The notes under the pieces: model-generated
What the model was told of the DNA's origin: nothing
The model's input: only the letters and a program-made list of their open reading frames with translations
The model's database searches: none
Shown here: piece after piece, positions 1 through 8,650 of the stretch
How the letters are laid out: the number at the start of each line of letters is the position of its first letter
Numbering within the stretch: position 1 is the stretch's first letter
Origin: Mycobacterium sp. Root265
GTDB taxonomy: Bacteria > Actinomycetota > Actinomycetes > Mycobacteriales > Mycobacteriaceae
DNA: 64,000 nucleotides
Direction of reading: 5' to 3'
Assembly (NCBI RefSeq): GCF_001428895.1
Contig: NZ_LMJA01000022.1
Coordinates: 187,369 to 251,368 of the forward strand
Program-made: the position numbers and the translations under genes

Positions 1-2
1 TC

Positions 3-1361
3 GGCGGACGGGTGGGCGGCTGGAGCGAGAGCCTGCCGGACGGCTCGGCGGTGTCGATGAACCGTGGCTTCCACGCCTTCTTCCGCCAGTACTACAACCT
101 GCGTAACCTCTTGCGGCGCATCGACGCCGACCTGTCCATGTTCAGCCCGCTGGACGACTACCCGTTGGTCGACGCCGACGGGCGACGCGACACCTTCCGG
201 GGGCTTCCCCGGACTCCGCCGTTCAACGCCATGGCCTTCGCGCTGCGCAGCCCGACGTTCCGGCTGCGCGATCTGGTGCGCATCGACGCCAAGGCGGCGG
301 CTCCGCTGGCCGCAGTGTCGGTGCCCGAAACCTATTGGCAACTCGATGACACCGACGCCGAGTCCTTCCTGCGCGACATCAACTTTCCCGTGGCGGCCCG
401 GCATCTGGCTTTCGAGGTCTTCTCCCGCAGCTTCTTCACCCGGCCCGAGGCCCTGTCGGCCGCCGAGTTGGCGACGATGTTCCACATCTACTTCCTCGGT
501 TCCAGCGAAGGACTCGTTTTCGATGTCGCCGCAGAGAATTTCGATGTCGCACTGTGGCAGCCGTTGGCGCGGTACCTGCGTAGCCACGACGCCCACATCC
601 AGCTGGGCACCGCGGTCCGCAGCGTGACGGCGACCGGCGACGGGTCATTCGCGGTCACCGACGCTTCGGGCGCCACCCTCACCGCCGACGGCGTGGTGCT
701 GGCGACCGAGGTGCGGGCCCTGCAGCACCTCGTCGCCGGCTCACCGGGTCTGGGCGACAGCGACTGGCGTGGTCAGATCGGCGATCTCGGTTCGGCGGCT
801 CCGTTCGTCGTGCGCCGGCTCTGGCTGGACCGTCCGGTGAACGATGACCGACCGGCCTTCCTGGGGACCGGTGGGCTGCCACCACTGGACAACATCAGCG
901 TGCTGAACCGCTATGAACAGGAAGCGACGTCCTGGGCGCAGCACACCGGCGGCTCCGTCGTGGAACTGCACGCGTACTCCGTCACCGAGGACACACCTGC
1001 GCTGCGCGCGGAACTCGATGCACGGTTGCACGAGTTGTATCCAGAGACCGCGGCTGCGGGCGTGGTGCACGAGAGCACGTTGTGCCGCAGTGATTGTCCG
1101 CGGCTGGGGCCGGGAGATTTCGCGAACCGTCCGACGGTGGCGACGACGCTGGAGGGGCTCGTGCTGGCCGGTGACGGGATCAGGATCGATCTTCCGGTCG
1201 CACTGATGGAACGCGCGGCGACGACGGGTCTCGCCGCGGCGAACACCCTGCTGGAGCGCTTCGGCGTGCGCGGCCACGATGTGTACACGGTGCCGGTACG
1301 CGGGCGCTCTGCTGTGCTGCGCCGCCTTGCCGACCGGGTGGAGGGACGGGTGCGGACATGA
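3..1361 (+). CDS. crtU: Carotenoid phi-ring synthase / isorenieratene synthase-like FAD protein (5' truncated by window)
   Basis: FAD-dependent enzyme of the CrtU family, which desaturates and methylates beta-ionone rings to aromatic phi-rings (isorenieratene-type pigments). The reading frame is open to the left edge and begins GGRVGGW, part of the FAD-binding GGRxxxW motif, so the N-terminal Rossmann fold lies outside the window. The family signature MNRGFHAFFRQYYNLR follows at once, and the C-terminal FAD-contact segment LVLAGDGIR lies near the end. The stop overlaps the ATG of the Rieske gene by four bases, so the two are translationally coupled. The nearby convergent isopentenyl-diphosphate isomerase supports a carotenoid cluster. 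Other phytoene-desaturase-like enzymes are possible but fit the MNRGFHAFFRQYY segment less well. Confidence 0.8.
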   Translation, partial: GGRVGGWSESLPDGSAVSMNRGFHAFFRQYYNLRNLLRRIDADLSMFSPLDDYPLVDADGRRDTFRGLPRTPPFNAMAFALRSPTFRLRDLVRIDAKAAAPLAAVSVPETYWQLDDTDAESFLRDINFPVAARHLAFEVFSRSFFTRPEALSAAELATMFHIYFLGSSEGLVFDVAAENFDVALWQPLARYLRSHDAHIQLGTAVRSVTATGDGSFAVTDASGATLTADGVVLATEVRALQHLVAGSPGLGDSDWRGQIGDLGSAAPFVVRRLWLDRPVNDDRPAFLGTGGLPPLDNISVLNRYEQEATSWAQHTGGSVVELHAYSVTEDTPALRAELDARLHELYPETAAAGVVHESTLCRSDCPRLGPGDFANRPTVATTLEGLVLAGDGIRIDLPVALMERAATTGLAAANTLLERFGVRGHDVYTVPVRGRSAVLRRLADRVEGRVRT

Positions 1362-2428
1362 AAGCCTGGCCTTTTCAACTGCTTCCACGCCTCGATTGGA
1401 GCCGGCAGCGACCGACGTTCGGTCAGGCCGCGCCGTCGCTGATCGCCGCCGCGCTGGAGCGGTCCCAGCGCCGGCCCAGCGGGAACTGGTACGTGGTGGG
1501 AGCCAGCACCGATGTCGCCGGGAAGCCGTTCGGCGCGACGGTCGCCGGGGCCGAGGTGGTGTGCTGGCGTGATGACGAGGGCGGACTGCATGCCGGCCCG
1601 GCGCGTTGTCCGCACCTGGGTGCCGACCTGTGCGGCGCGCCGATCGACCGCGGACATCTGGTCTGCCCGTGGCACGGGCTGAGGCTCACCGGTCGGGGCC
1701 GGCCCGACTGGCCGGTGCTGCCGGTGTTCGATGACGGTGTGCTGGTGTGGGTTCGGCTGGATCGCATCGGGGGTGAGCAGCCCACGGATGCGCCGGTGCT
1801 GCCGGCGCGCCCCGACGGTCCGCGTATCTCGGCGGTCGCCAGCCTGTCCGGTGCGTGCGAACCGGCCGACATCATCGCCAACCGGATGGATCCGTGGCAC
1901 GGCGCCTGGTTTCATCCGTACTCGTTCGCGCGGTTGGAGGTGTTGAGCGCACCGGCCGAAGATCCTGACCTCCCCGAGGAGGAGGACCGGTTCCTGGTGG
2001 CGGTCACATTCCGGATCGGCCGGCTCGGTGTGCCGGTGATCGCCGAGTTCACCAGCCCGGAGCCCCGCACCCTGACCATGCGCATCATCGATGGAGAGGG
2101 CAGCGGTAGCGTCGTCGAAACCCATGCCACCCCAAATGGTGCCGGGCCCGACGGACGACCGCGCAGCACGGTGATCGAGGCGGTCATCGCCCATTCCGAC
2201 CGTCCCGGTTTCGCGCGGGCGTTGCGGGCGCAGTCGGTGATCGTGCCGTTCATGCGGCAGGCGGCGAATCGGCTGTGGCGTGACGATATGGAGTATGCGG
2301 AGCGCCTGCAGGAGGTGAGCCGGCAGGACGCCGATGGCACCGCGGAGTTGCTCAGGCCGCCCGACGCGCCCATACCGGTAGATCCGCAGCCTCCAGCAGC
2401 GGTACCTGATCCTGCGCCCAGGGGCTGA
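1358..2428 (+). CDS. Rieske 2Fe-2S protein with DUF5914-type C-terminus, carotenoid-associated
   Basis: A 356-residue Rieske iron-sulfur protein. The cluster ligands are visible as C84-x-H86 (CPHLGADLC) and C103-x2-H106 (CPWHG). The segment after the Rieske domain resembles the DUF5914 extension that accompanies crtU in actinobacterial aromatic-carotenoid clusters. It may supply electrons to, or act with, the desaturase/methylase CrtU; this is inferred from position only. The start overlaps the crtU stop (ATGA). The 3' end runs 77 bases into the convergent idi gene, and the last residues (a Pro-rich PIPVDPQPPAAVPDPAPRG tail) are encoded by that shared DNA. There is no signal peptide, so it is probably cytosolic or membrane-peripheral. 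Confidence 0.75.
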   Translation: MKAWPFQLLPRLDWSRQRPTFGQAAPSLIAAALERSQRRPSGNWYVVGASTDVAGKPFGATVAGAEVVCWRDDEGGLHAGPARCPHLGADLCGAPIDRGHLVCPWHGLRLTGRGRPDWPVLPVFDDGVLVWVRLDRIGGEQPTDAPVLPARPDGPRISAVASLSGACEPADIIANRMDPWHGAWFHPYSFARLEVLSAPAEDPDLPEEEDRFLVAVTFRIGRLGVPVIAEFTSPEPRTLTMRIIDGEGSGSVVETHATPNGAGPDGRPRSTVIEAVIAHSDRPGFARALRAQSVIVPFMRQAANRLWRDDMEYAERLQEVSRQDADGTAELLRPPDAPIPVDPQPPAAVPDPAPRG

Positions 2429-2951
2429 TCGCCCAGGGCAGTGCGGCGGCGGAGCGCACCTCGCTCCAGTCGGCCCACACCAGGTCCATCACCTCATGAG
2501 GTGCGGCGGCGAGTTGGCCGTCGATGAGCGCGCAGAACACGGGGCATATCTCGTTCTCCACGGTGCCGTCGGCCGCGCGGGCGCGGTAGCGGAATTGCGG
2601 TAGGACGCAGTGCACATCGCGGATCGCCACGCCGAGTTCCTGGTATCCGCGCCGGTGCACGGCGTCCACGATGGCCTCACCGGGGGCCGGGTGGCCGCAG
2701 AACGAATTGGTCCACACACCGGGCCAGGTCTGTTTACCGAGCGCGCGGCGGGTGAGCAGGACGCGGCCGGTCTCGTCGAACAGGTAGCAGGAGAACCCCA
2801 GGTGCAGCGGGGTGTCGGCGTGGTGCACGGCGGACTTCGGGGTGCACCCGACGGCGTTACCTGCATCGTCGAGCAGGACGACCTGCTCCTCCGGGGCGAC
2901 ATTCACAGGGATGGAGATAGCCGGTGGCGCCGAAGCCGAAACGTGTGGCAT
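2352..2951 (-). CDS. idi: Isopentenyl-diphosphate delta-isomerase, type I (Nudix)
   Basis: Interconverts isopentenyl and dimethylallyl diphosphate, feeding carotenoid and other prenyl synthesis. The protein is 199 residues from the ATG at 2951 (MPHVSASAPP), within the usual 180-200. Family landmarks are GxCTPKSAVHHADTPLHLGF, the catalytic cysteine motif TNSFCGHP (C85), a degenerate Nudix box (RGYQELG), and ENEICPVF carrying the active-site glutamate (E134). An upstream in-frame extension exists but is not conserved-looking. It lies convergent to the crtU-Rieske operon and overlaps its last gene by 77 bases, so antisense interference between the two transcripts is possible. Confidence 0.88.
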   Translation of the reverse strand: MPHVSASAPPAISIPVNVAPEEQVVLLDDAGNAVGCTPKSAVHHADTPLHLGFSCYLFDETGRVLLTRRALGKQTWPGVWTNSFCGHPAPGEAIVDAVHRRGYQELGVAIRDVHCVLPQFRYRARAADGTVENEICPVFCALIDGQLAAAPHEVMDLVWADWSEVRSAAALPWAISPWAQDQVPLLEAADLPVWARRAA

Positions 2952-2986
2952 GTCAACGCAGGCGCTCGTGTCGGTCAACCTGGCGA

Positions 2987-4654
2987 TCAGAACGGTGCGA
3001 CCAGCTCCCGGCGATACTGTTCCACCCATCCGATGTTGGATTGCCGTTCGTCGTCGATGCGTTTGGCACGGTCCTCGGCCCGGGTGCGCTCGCGGCGCGG
3101 CATCGTCACCGCCGCGGTGTGTTTGGGCGGTGGGTGCCCCTTGACCTGAACGTCTGCCGTCGGCGCGCAGAGTTCGGGAAACAGCGTCCGGCTCCCCGGC
3201 CTGGTGGTGTGCGTACCGCCGTCGGGATCGGTCCATTCCAGGGTGCCGTCGGCGAACTGGCGGCTGCGCCAACCTGCCCAGAACGTCTTGCACAGGTGGT
3301 GCTCTCGGCACAACAGGACGAGATTCGAGGCGGCGGTCGGCCCGAACGGGTACGGAATCGTGTGGTCGATATCGGTGACCGTGCGGGTGCAGCCAGGAAA
3401 CCGGCAGGTGCGGTCGCGGCAGCGCACGAAGCGCGCCAGCGCCGCCGAAGGCCGGTACCGGGGTTCCGGTGGCGACGTCCCAGGATGGATGAGGGGACAC
3501 AGCGTGGCGTGCCGCGCAATCTGCGCGATCACCGGAGCGGGCACCACCGGCCCGCCCAGGATGGCCCCGGGGGCGACGGGACAGAACTCGCCGCGGTCCC
3601 CGCGCAGGCCCGAGATCAGCTCCGGCCAGGTGTGCAGATACCACGGCTTGGAGAACAGTGGCCTGCGCCTGGCGACCAGCGCACGGCGCTGAGCCGTCAG
3701 GTCACCCACCGGCGGCGCGTCTGAATCCGCGTCCGACTCACGCTCGGGATCGGGATCGGGATCATTCTCGGCGGGCGCACCACCGGGTGGGTGACCGTCA
3801 CCGTCAGCCGGTGGCGGGCCATCGGTAGGCGGCAAGGGCGCCGCGTCGACAGCGTCGTGGCGGGCGACCACGTAGATCACCACCCCACCGGCCGGCGGTG
3901 CGGTTGCGGCCTCGCAGTCCACACGTTCGCACAGGCACGGCAGCCGATCCCACCCGAAGCCCATCGCCCCGAGGGCCGCCGCACGACGGATATCCAACGA
4001 GCGGGGATCGTGATCGCACACCGTGCGGGCCAGTGCATCAGCCCGCTTGTCGACGGCCATCCCGTCCGCGACCGACAGCGAGGCGTTCAGTTGCGCGGTG
4101 CCCGTGGCGTCGTCGACGAAGATATCTGCCCGATGCCCATGCGCGGTGGCCTCGGAACGGCGCACCGCGAGCGGATCGTGGGTCAACACCACAGTGTCGA
4201 CCGCCTTTTCGGTCTGATCCACCGACATCGCAGCGCCGGAGGCGAACTCGGCGGCCAACGCGGTGTCGATGGCGCGCCGCGCGGCGGGATCTTTGACCAT
4301 CATCGTGCGGGTGCAGATGATGTGCACTGTCTTGTAGGAGAGCGCGCCGGCGGCGAACACCTGCCGCAGCTTCGGTAACCGTTCGGCCAGCGCCACGGCG
4401 TCCATCAACAGCCCGGAGGCCACCCCGCTGGTGATCCCGTGCGTCGCGCCGATCTGCGCACAGACCGCTGACCAGTTGTCGAACCGCCACTGCTCCCGCT
4501 CGGCCGACCCGGCCGCAGCATAGGCGGCCGCGAGCATGTCGGCCATGGACGACAGCCGCGCGGCGCAGGCCGCGTTCTCCAGCCGCGAGTAGGCGCGGAC
4601 TCGGGCAGCGGGGGTTTTTGCCGCTGCTATCTCGGTCAGCTGATCATCGAACAT
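2987..4654 (-). CDS. DUF222 / HNH endonuclease (13E12 repeat family) protein
   Basis: A member of the large mycobacterial 13E12-type family. The N-terminal DUF222 region runs from about residue 5 to 300. A Pro/Asp/Glu-rich low-complexity linker follows (PADGDGHPPGG, then a run of DPDPERESDADSD), and then an HNH nuclease domain near residues 415-455 with CRFPGC, DIDH, a central Asn and CREHH. The start is taken at ATG 4654 (MFDDQLTEIAAAK) rather than 39 bases upstream, because family members begin with this kind of helix. The cellular role is not established; copies are abundant and often linked to mobile repeats. No inverted repeats or other element ends were seen around it. Confidence 0.82.
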   Translation of the reverse strand: MFDDQLTEIAAAKTPAARVRAYSRLENAACAARLSSMADMLAAAYAAAGSAEREQWRFDNWSAVCAQIGATHGITSGVASGLLMDAVALAERLPKLRQVFAAGALSYKTVHIICTRTMMVKDPAARRAIDTALAAEFASGAAMSVDQTEKAVDTVVLTHDPLAVRRSEATAHGHRADIFVDDATGTAQLNASLSVADGMAVDKRADALARTVCDHDPRSLDIRRAAALGAMGFGWDRLPCLCERVDCEAATAPPAGGVVIYVVARHDAVDAAPLPPTDGPPPADGDGHPPGGAPAENDPDPDPERESDADSDAPPVGDLTAQRRALVARRRPLFSKPWYLHTWPELISGLRGDRGEFCPVAPGAILGGPVVPAPVIAQIARHATLCPLIHPGTSPPEPRYRPSAALARFVRCRDRTCRFPGCTRTVTDIDHTIPYPFGPTAASNLVLLCREHHLCKTFWAGWRSRQFADGTLEWTDPDGGTHTTRPGSRTLFPELCAPTADVQVKGHPPPKHTAAVTMPRRERTRAEDRAKRIDDERQSNIGWVEQYRRELVAPF

Positions 4655-4789
4655 ATTTTCGATTCTCGCCTCATTCGAGACCGGCCGCCACACCCAAAAC
4701 CGCTGGCTGTGGATGAAATCGCGATTGTGGATAACTCGGCGGCGAGGCCGGAAATAAACCGCACCCCCATCCGGTTACAACCAGCATCG

Positions 4790-4812
4790 CTTATAGAACA
4801 TCGTTCTATAAG
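4790..4812. promoter_or_regulatory. Perfect 10-bp inverted repeat, likely TetR operator
   Basis: CTTATAGAAC at 4790-4799 and GTTCTATAAG at 4803-4812 are exact reverse complements separated by ATC. The element lies 25 bases before the ATG of the alpha/beta hydrolase and is AT-rich against a GC-rich background. It is the expected size for a TetR dimer site, and the co-transcribed TetR gene at 5635 is the obvious candidate binder. The right arm (TATAAG) could overlap the -10 element. Confidence 0.65.
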
Positions 4813-4837
4813 GTGGTCACACGAGATAGGAACGCAC

Positions 4838-5638
4838 ATGACAAACGTCGTCTTCATCCACGGACTGTGGGTCGCGCACACCGCATGGCAACCGTGGATC
4901 GAACACTTCGAAACCCAGGGATATCAGGCCTTCGCCCCGGCGTGGCCCGGCGAGCACGCCACCCCCGAACAGACCCGGCTCCATGCCGCCGACCAGGCGG
5001 GCAACGGTATCGACGAGTTGACCGAGTACTTCGCGCGCTACCTCGAGCAGTTCGACGCCCCGCCGGTGGTGATCGGGCATTCGTTCGGCGGTCTCATCGC
5101 CCAGAAACTGTTGGGACAGAACAAGGCAGCGGCGGCCGTCGCGATCGATCCCGCCCCAATCAAGGGCGTCAAACCGCTACCGCTCGCCCAGTTACGTTCC
5201 GCCTTCCCCGTTCTCGGCAACCCGCTCAACAAGGGTCGGGCCAAGGGGCTGACCGAGGCGCAGTGGCGTTACGGATTCGGAAATGTCCTGCCGCAGGAGG
5301 AATCCGATGAGTTGTGGGCGAAGTGGGCCATCCCGTCGCCGGGCAAGCCGCTCTTCGAGGCCGCCTCGGCGAACTTCGCCAAGAACTCGCCGGCCGCGAT
5401 CGACACCGGCAACAGCACCCGCGGCCCGCTGCTGATCACCGGTGGCACCGCGGACCACACGGTTCCGCTGGTGAGCACCAAGGCCACCCACCGGTTGTAC
5501 GAGAAGTCCGGTGCCATCACCGATTTCCACGAGTTCGAGGGACGCGGACACTCGCTGACCATCGATCACGGCTGGCGCGAGGTCGCCGATGTCTCGCTGC
5601 AGTGGTTGGCGCACAGGAAAGTAGCCTCGCAGGCATGA
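4838..5638 (+). CDS. Alpha/beta hydrolase
   Basis: A 266-residue alpha/beta-fold hydrolase without a signal peptide. The nucleophile elbow GHSFGG places Ser82. The acid is probably the Asp in GGTADHTVP and the base the His in GRGHSLTIDHGW near the C-terminus. The oxyanion strand VVFIHGLW opens the protein. The ATG at 4838 was chosen because it follows a purine-rich stretch (GATAGG) and starts directly at the first beta strand. The substrate is unknown; relatives include esterases and haloperoxidase-like hydrolases. The stop overlaps the start of the TetR gene by four bases, and a perfect palindrome precedes the gene, so the pair looks like a self-regulated detoxification or esterase unit. Confidence 0.8.
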   Translation: MTNVVFIHGLWVAHTAWQPWIEHFETQGYQAFAPAWPGEHATPEQTRLHAADQAGNGIDELTEYFARYLEQFDAPPVVIGHSFGGLIAQKLLGQNKAAAAVAIDPAPIKGVKPLPLAQLRSAFPVLGNPLNKGRAKGLTEAQWRYGFGNVLPQEESDELWAKWAIPSPGKPLFEAASANFAKNSPAAIDTGNSTRGPLLITGGTADHTVPLVSTKATHRLYEKSGAITDFHEFEGRGHSLTIDHGWREVADVSLQWLAHRKVASQA

Positions 5639-6222
5639 CGCCACGCCGGCGCACCGCCAGCCACGAAGTCTCGGCCGCGTTGCTGAACGCGGCCGAGGCC
5701 GTGCTGGATCGCGACGGCATCGACGCCGTGACCGTGCGCGCCGTCGCGCACGAAGCGGCGGTCGCCCCCATGAGCGTCTACAACCGGTTCGAAAACAAGG
5801 ACGGCCTCGTGGTCGCGCTGGCGACCCGGGCACTCGGTGAGCTGGCCGCGGCCATTGACGTACCCGCGGCGGTTGAGCCCGTCGAGCGATTCCTCACGGC
5901 GTGCCGCAACTACCGGGACTTCGCCCTGCGCCACCCGGCGCGCTACTCGCTGATCTTCGGGGCGGGCAGCCCGCTGGAGGATCAGTCGTCGGCGGTGGCG
6001 GCGACCGGCCGGGCGGTGTTCGACACCCTGACAGCGTTGATCGAGGCCATGAGAACCCCTTCTGCTCAGCCGGATTCGCCCGAGGCTGCGCAGATCGTGT
6101 GGGGCGCGATTCACGGTGCGGTCACCATCGATCAGGTCGGTATCGGGCAGACCCCGGACAGTGACGCCACCTTCGAGAACCTGCTGGCGCTGATGGTCGG
6201 AAGCCTGTCGGACTACAGGTAG
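5635..6222 (+). CDS. TetR/AcrR family transcriptional regulator
   Basis: A 195-residue TetR-type repressor. The N-terminal helix-turn-helix spans about residues 10-57, with the typical TVRAVAHEAAVAPMSVYNRFENKDGLV pattern (recognition helix MSVYNRF). The C-terminal ligand domain resembles the TetR_C WHG class (FALRHPARYSLIFG). The ATG overlaps the stop of the hydrolase gene (ATGA). It probably binds the palindrome at 4790-4812 and represses both genes. Its 3' end overlaps the convergent monooxygenase gene by ten bases. Confidence 0.82.
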   Translation: MTPRRRTASHEVSAALLNAAEAVLDRDGIDAVTVRAVAHEAAVAPMSVYNRFENKDGLVVALATRALGELAAAIDVPAAVEPVERFLTACRNYRDFALRHPARYSLIFGAGSPLEDQSSAVAATGRAVFDTLTALIEAMRTPSAQPDSPEAAQIVWGAIHGAVTIDQVGIGQTPDSDATFENLLALMVGSLSDYR

Positions 6223-7406
6223 GTGGGTAGCTCCGGGTCACCGGCGGAAAGGTTGATGGGCAGCTTGCCGGCCGCCGACGCCGCCGAGGACAGGGCTCTG
6301 CCGATCGGGCCGGCGACCACGCCGGCGGCCGCGTGGAGCACCCGGATACCGCTTCGGGTGCGCGGGTTCATCAGCTGCAGCATCCTGGGCCGGATGAGGG
6401 GCGCGGCGTCGATGAAGGGCTTCATCAGCCGCTCATAGCGAGCCAGGGCCCCGAGCACATCGTCGCCGGAGCCGAGTTCGCCGGCCAGGACGTACGCACC
6501 GATGAGAGCCAGACTGGTCCCGGCCCCACCGAAGGTCGCGTTGCAGTGCGCAGCATCCCCGAGCAGAGCGACGCGGCCGGTGCTCCACGCCGGGCTGCTC
6601 ATCTGCCCCACCGACGAAAAGTACATCGGCGCACCGGCATCGAGTTCATCCAGAATCCGGGGAGTGGCGCCGCCGAGATCGTCGAAGGTTCGCCGCAGGA
6701 TGGTGTTCAGGTCCTCGCGGCCCAATTCGTCCAGACCGCGCACATCGGAGACGAAGCTCAGCATGGCGCGGGTGGTTCCGAGGTTGTCCGGCCGCAGGTG
6801 CACCGAGCGGGACTCGGTCGCGTGCTGCCAGCTCCACCAGTTGTCGTCGTCATCGCGCCGGGGGATGGTCGCGTAGGCGATGTACATACCGAGATCGTTG
6901 ACCTCGGTCGCGGCGACGAAGCGCCGCGAACGTGAGTGCAGGCCCTCGGCGATGACCACCAGATCGGCGTCGAGAGCGTCACCGTCGTCCAGCGTGACGG
7001 CGACGTGCTCGCCGTGGTCGACCACATCGGCAATCTGGGTGCCGAACCGGAAGTCGGTCGAATCGGCGTGTTCGATCAGGATGCGCGACAATTCGCCGCG
7101 CAGGATCTCCAGTTCCGCCGTGGGCCCGTCGGTTCCGGGCGAGACGGGAAATGAGGCCGCCGTCGAACCGTCGGCCCGCAGGAAACGCATCCCGACCTCG
7201 GTGGTGTTGGCCGCCCGCACGTCGGCATCGATGCCCATCCGCCGCACCACCTCGCGGGCGGCGCCGCGGATATCGACGTTCTGCCCCTCGTCGCGACGGT
7301 CGGGATAGCGCTCGATGACGGTGGTGTCCCAGCCGTTCGCCGCGAGTTGACGAGCCAGGGCGGGTCCGCCGATACCGGCACCGGAGATGACAGCGTGTTG
7401 AGCCAT
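6213..7406 (-). CDS. FAD-dependent monooxygenase (PHBH/TetX-like fold)
   Basis: A 397-residue class A flavoprotein monooxygenase. The N-terminal dinucleotide motif is GAGIGGPALARQL followed by IER. The second FAD motif GRVALLGDAAHC near residue 280 binds the ribityl chain, and the motif before it (DLVVIAEGLHSRSRR) matches the DG-type motif with E-G in place of D-G. The substrate is unknown; close folds hydroxylate aromatics or modify tetracycline-like compounds. It follows the LLM-cupin gene by 17 bases and is probably the last gene of the four-gene operon starting at 10268. Confidence 0.78.
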   Translation of the reverse strand: MAQHAVISGAGIGGPALARQLAANGWDTTVIERYPDRRDEGQNVDIRGAAREVVRRMGIDADVRAANTTEVGMRFLRADGSTAASFPVSPGTDGPTAELEILRGELSRILIEHADSTDFRFGTQIADVVDHGEHVAVTLDDGDALDADLVVIAEGLHSRSRRFVAATEVNDLGMYIAYATIPRRDDDDNWWSWQHATESRSVHLRPDNLGTTRAMLSFVSDVRGLDELGREDLNTILRRTFDDLGGATPRILDELDAGAPMYFSSVGQMSSPAWSTGRVALLGDAAHCNATFGGAGTSLALIGAYVLAGELGSGDDVLGALARYERLMKPFIDAAPLIRPRMLQLMNPRTRSGIRVLHAAAGVVAGPIGRALSSAASAAGKLPINLSAGDPELPTYL

Positions 7407-7423
7407 GATTCGACGCTACGCGG

Positions 7424-8650
7424 CTACAGAGTCCGCACCTCCTCGGTCGGGAAGTCCGGAACCGGCGTGAAGACCTCGATCATGGTGGTGTGTTCGAGTG
7501 CCACCGCAGAGTGCGGCACTCCGCCCGGGATGCCCAGCGCCTCGCCGGGACCCACGATCAGCTCATTGCCGTCCACCACGTACTTCATCCGACCTGCGAG
7601 GATGACATCGATCTGCTCCATCGGGTGCACTTCCTGCTCCTCGGGATCGGTGGGGTTGGGTATCCCGGTGCCCGCCGCGATCTCGACCCGCAGCACCTGC
7701 GCGATATCGGCGGTGAGCGCCTTGATGGTGATGCGGTCACCGAACTCGCCCAGCGGTGTGGGCGGTATCTCATCCCAGACGCGGTGCTGTGCACGGCCGG
7801 TCCTCGGTGGGGTGGGCACCTGCCAGCCGAGCGATCCGGCGAGGTCGGCGTACTCGTCGAGTTGCGTGAGCGTGTCACGTTCGCTGAGCGTCTCAAGATC
7901 GAAGACGACGCGCTCGGCCCCGCTGGACTCGTAACCACGTAAGGCGTCTCTGGTCAGCGGGCCGACGTGAGCGGCGGTCACCGGAGTGTCGACGCCGGTG
8001 ACCGAGCGTAGTGCCGCCACGGCCAGGGCGAGTTCTGCGCTGTCCGGGCTGACGACATACCACCCCGCGCCGAATCGGGCGATGCGTCCGAAGGCCGCGG
8101 GTCCGCCCCCGAAATACAGCGGCGGGTACGGCCGCTGAACGGGCTTCGGCCAGGCATACGCCGGCTCCAGGGTGACGAATTCACCTCTGTACTCAGCGAT
8201 CTCACGGGTCCACAGTGCTTGCATCACCTCGATGCGTTCGTCGACGAGCCTGCCGCGTGTCGTCGGATCGGTGCCATGGCTCTCCATCTCCTCGCGATTC
8301 CATCCGATACCGACGCCGAAGAGAAAGCGCCCGCCGGAGATGAGGTCAAGAGTGGCGACCTCCTTGGCGGTGATGACCGGATCGCGCTGCGCCACCAATG
8401 CCACACCGGTACCGATCAGCAAGGTGGAGGTGACGGTCGCGGCGGCGGTCAGCGCCAGGAAGGGATCCAGCATCCGGTAGTACTTGTCGGGGAGTTCACC
8501 TCCGCCGGGGAATGCGGTGCGGCGCGAGGCGGGGACATGGGTGTGCTCGGTGACGAACAGCGATTCGAATCCCCGCTCCTCGAGTGCCCTGGCGAGTGCG
8601 GCGGGTCCGATGCCCTGGTCGGTCAGGAATACGCTGACGCCGAACTTCAT
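7424..8650 (-). CDS. LLM-class F420-dependent oxidoreductase fused to a C-terminal cupin domain
   Basis: A 408-residue two-domain protein. Residues 1 to about 280 form a luciferase-like (LLM) F420-dependent oxidoreductase of the TIGR03619 type, with MKFGVSVFLTDQGIG, FVTEHTHVP, GGELPDKYYRMLDPF and GVGIGWNREEM. Residues about 310-408 form a cupin with HPMEQIDVILAG, VDGNELIVGPGEALGIPGGVPHS and a final FTPVP strand. The frame is open throughout, so this is a genuine fusion rather than two genes. LLM paralogues elsewhere in this window end near residue 275. The ATG overlaps the SDR stop upstream by four bases. A plausible role is hydride transfer from F420H2 coupled to a metal-dependent cupin step, or cupin-based substrate sensing; neither is demonstrated. 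Confidence 0.8.
   Translation of the reverse strand: MKFGVSVFLTDQGIGPAALARALEERGFESLFVTEHTHVPASRRTAFPGGGELPDKYYRMLDPFLALTAAATVTSTLLIGTGVALVAQRDPVITAKEVATLDLISGGRFLFGVGIGWNREEMESHGTDPTTRGRLVDERIEVMQALWTREIAEYRGEFVTLEPAYAWPKPVQRPYPPLYFGGGPAAFGRIARFGAGWYVVSPDSAELALAVAALRSVTGVDTPVTAAHVGPLTRDALRGYESSGAERVVFDLETLSERDTLTQLDEYADLAGSLGWQVPTPPRTGRAQHRVWDEIPPTPLGEFGDRITIKALTADIAQVLRVEIAAGTGIPNPTDPEEQEVHPMEQIDVILAGRMKYVVDGNELIVGPGEALGIPGGVPHSAVALEHTTMIEVFTPVPDFPTEEVRTL

Noticed and set aside
911-2194. Long minus-strand open frame of 427 codons opposite crtU and the Rieske gene
   Set aside because: Arg/Asp/Gly-biased composition, no domain pattern, and fully antisense to two recognisable genes; a GC-rich shadow.
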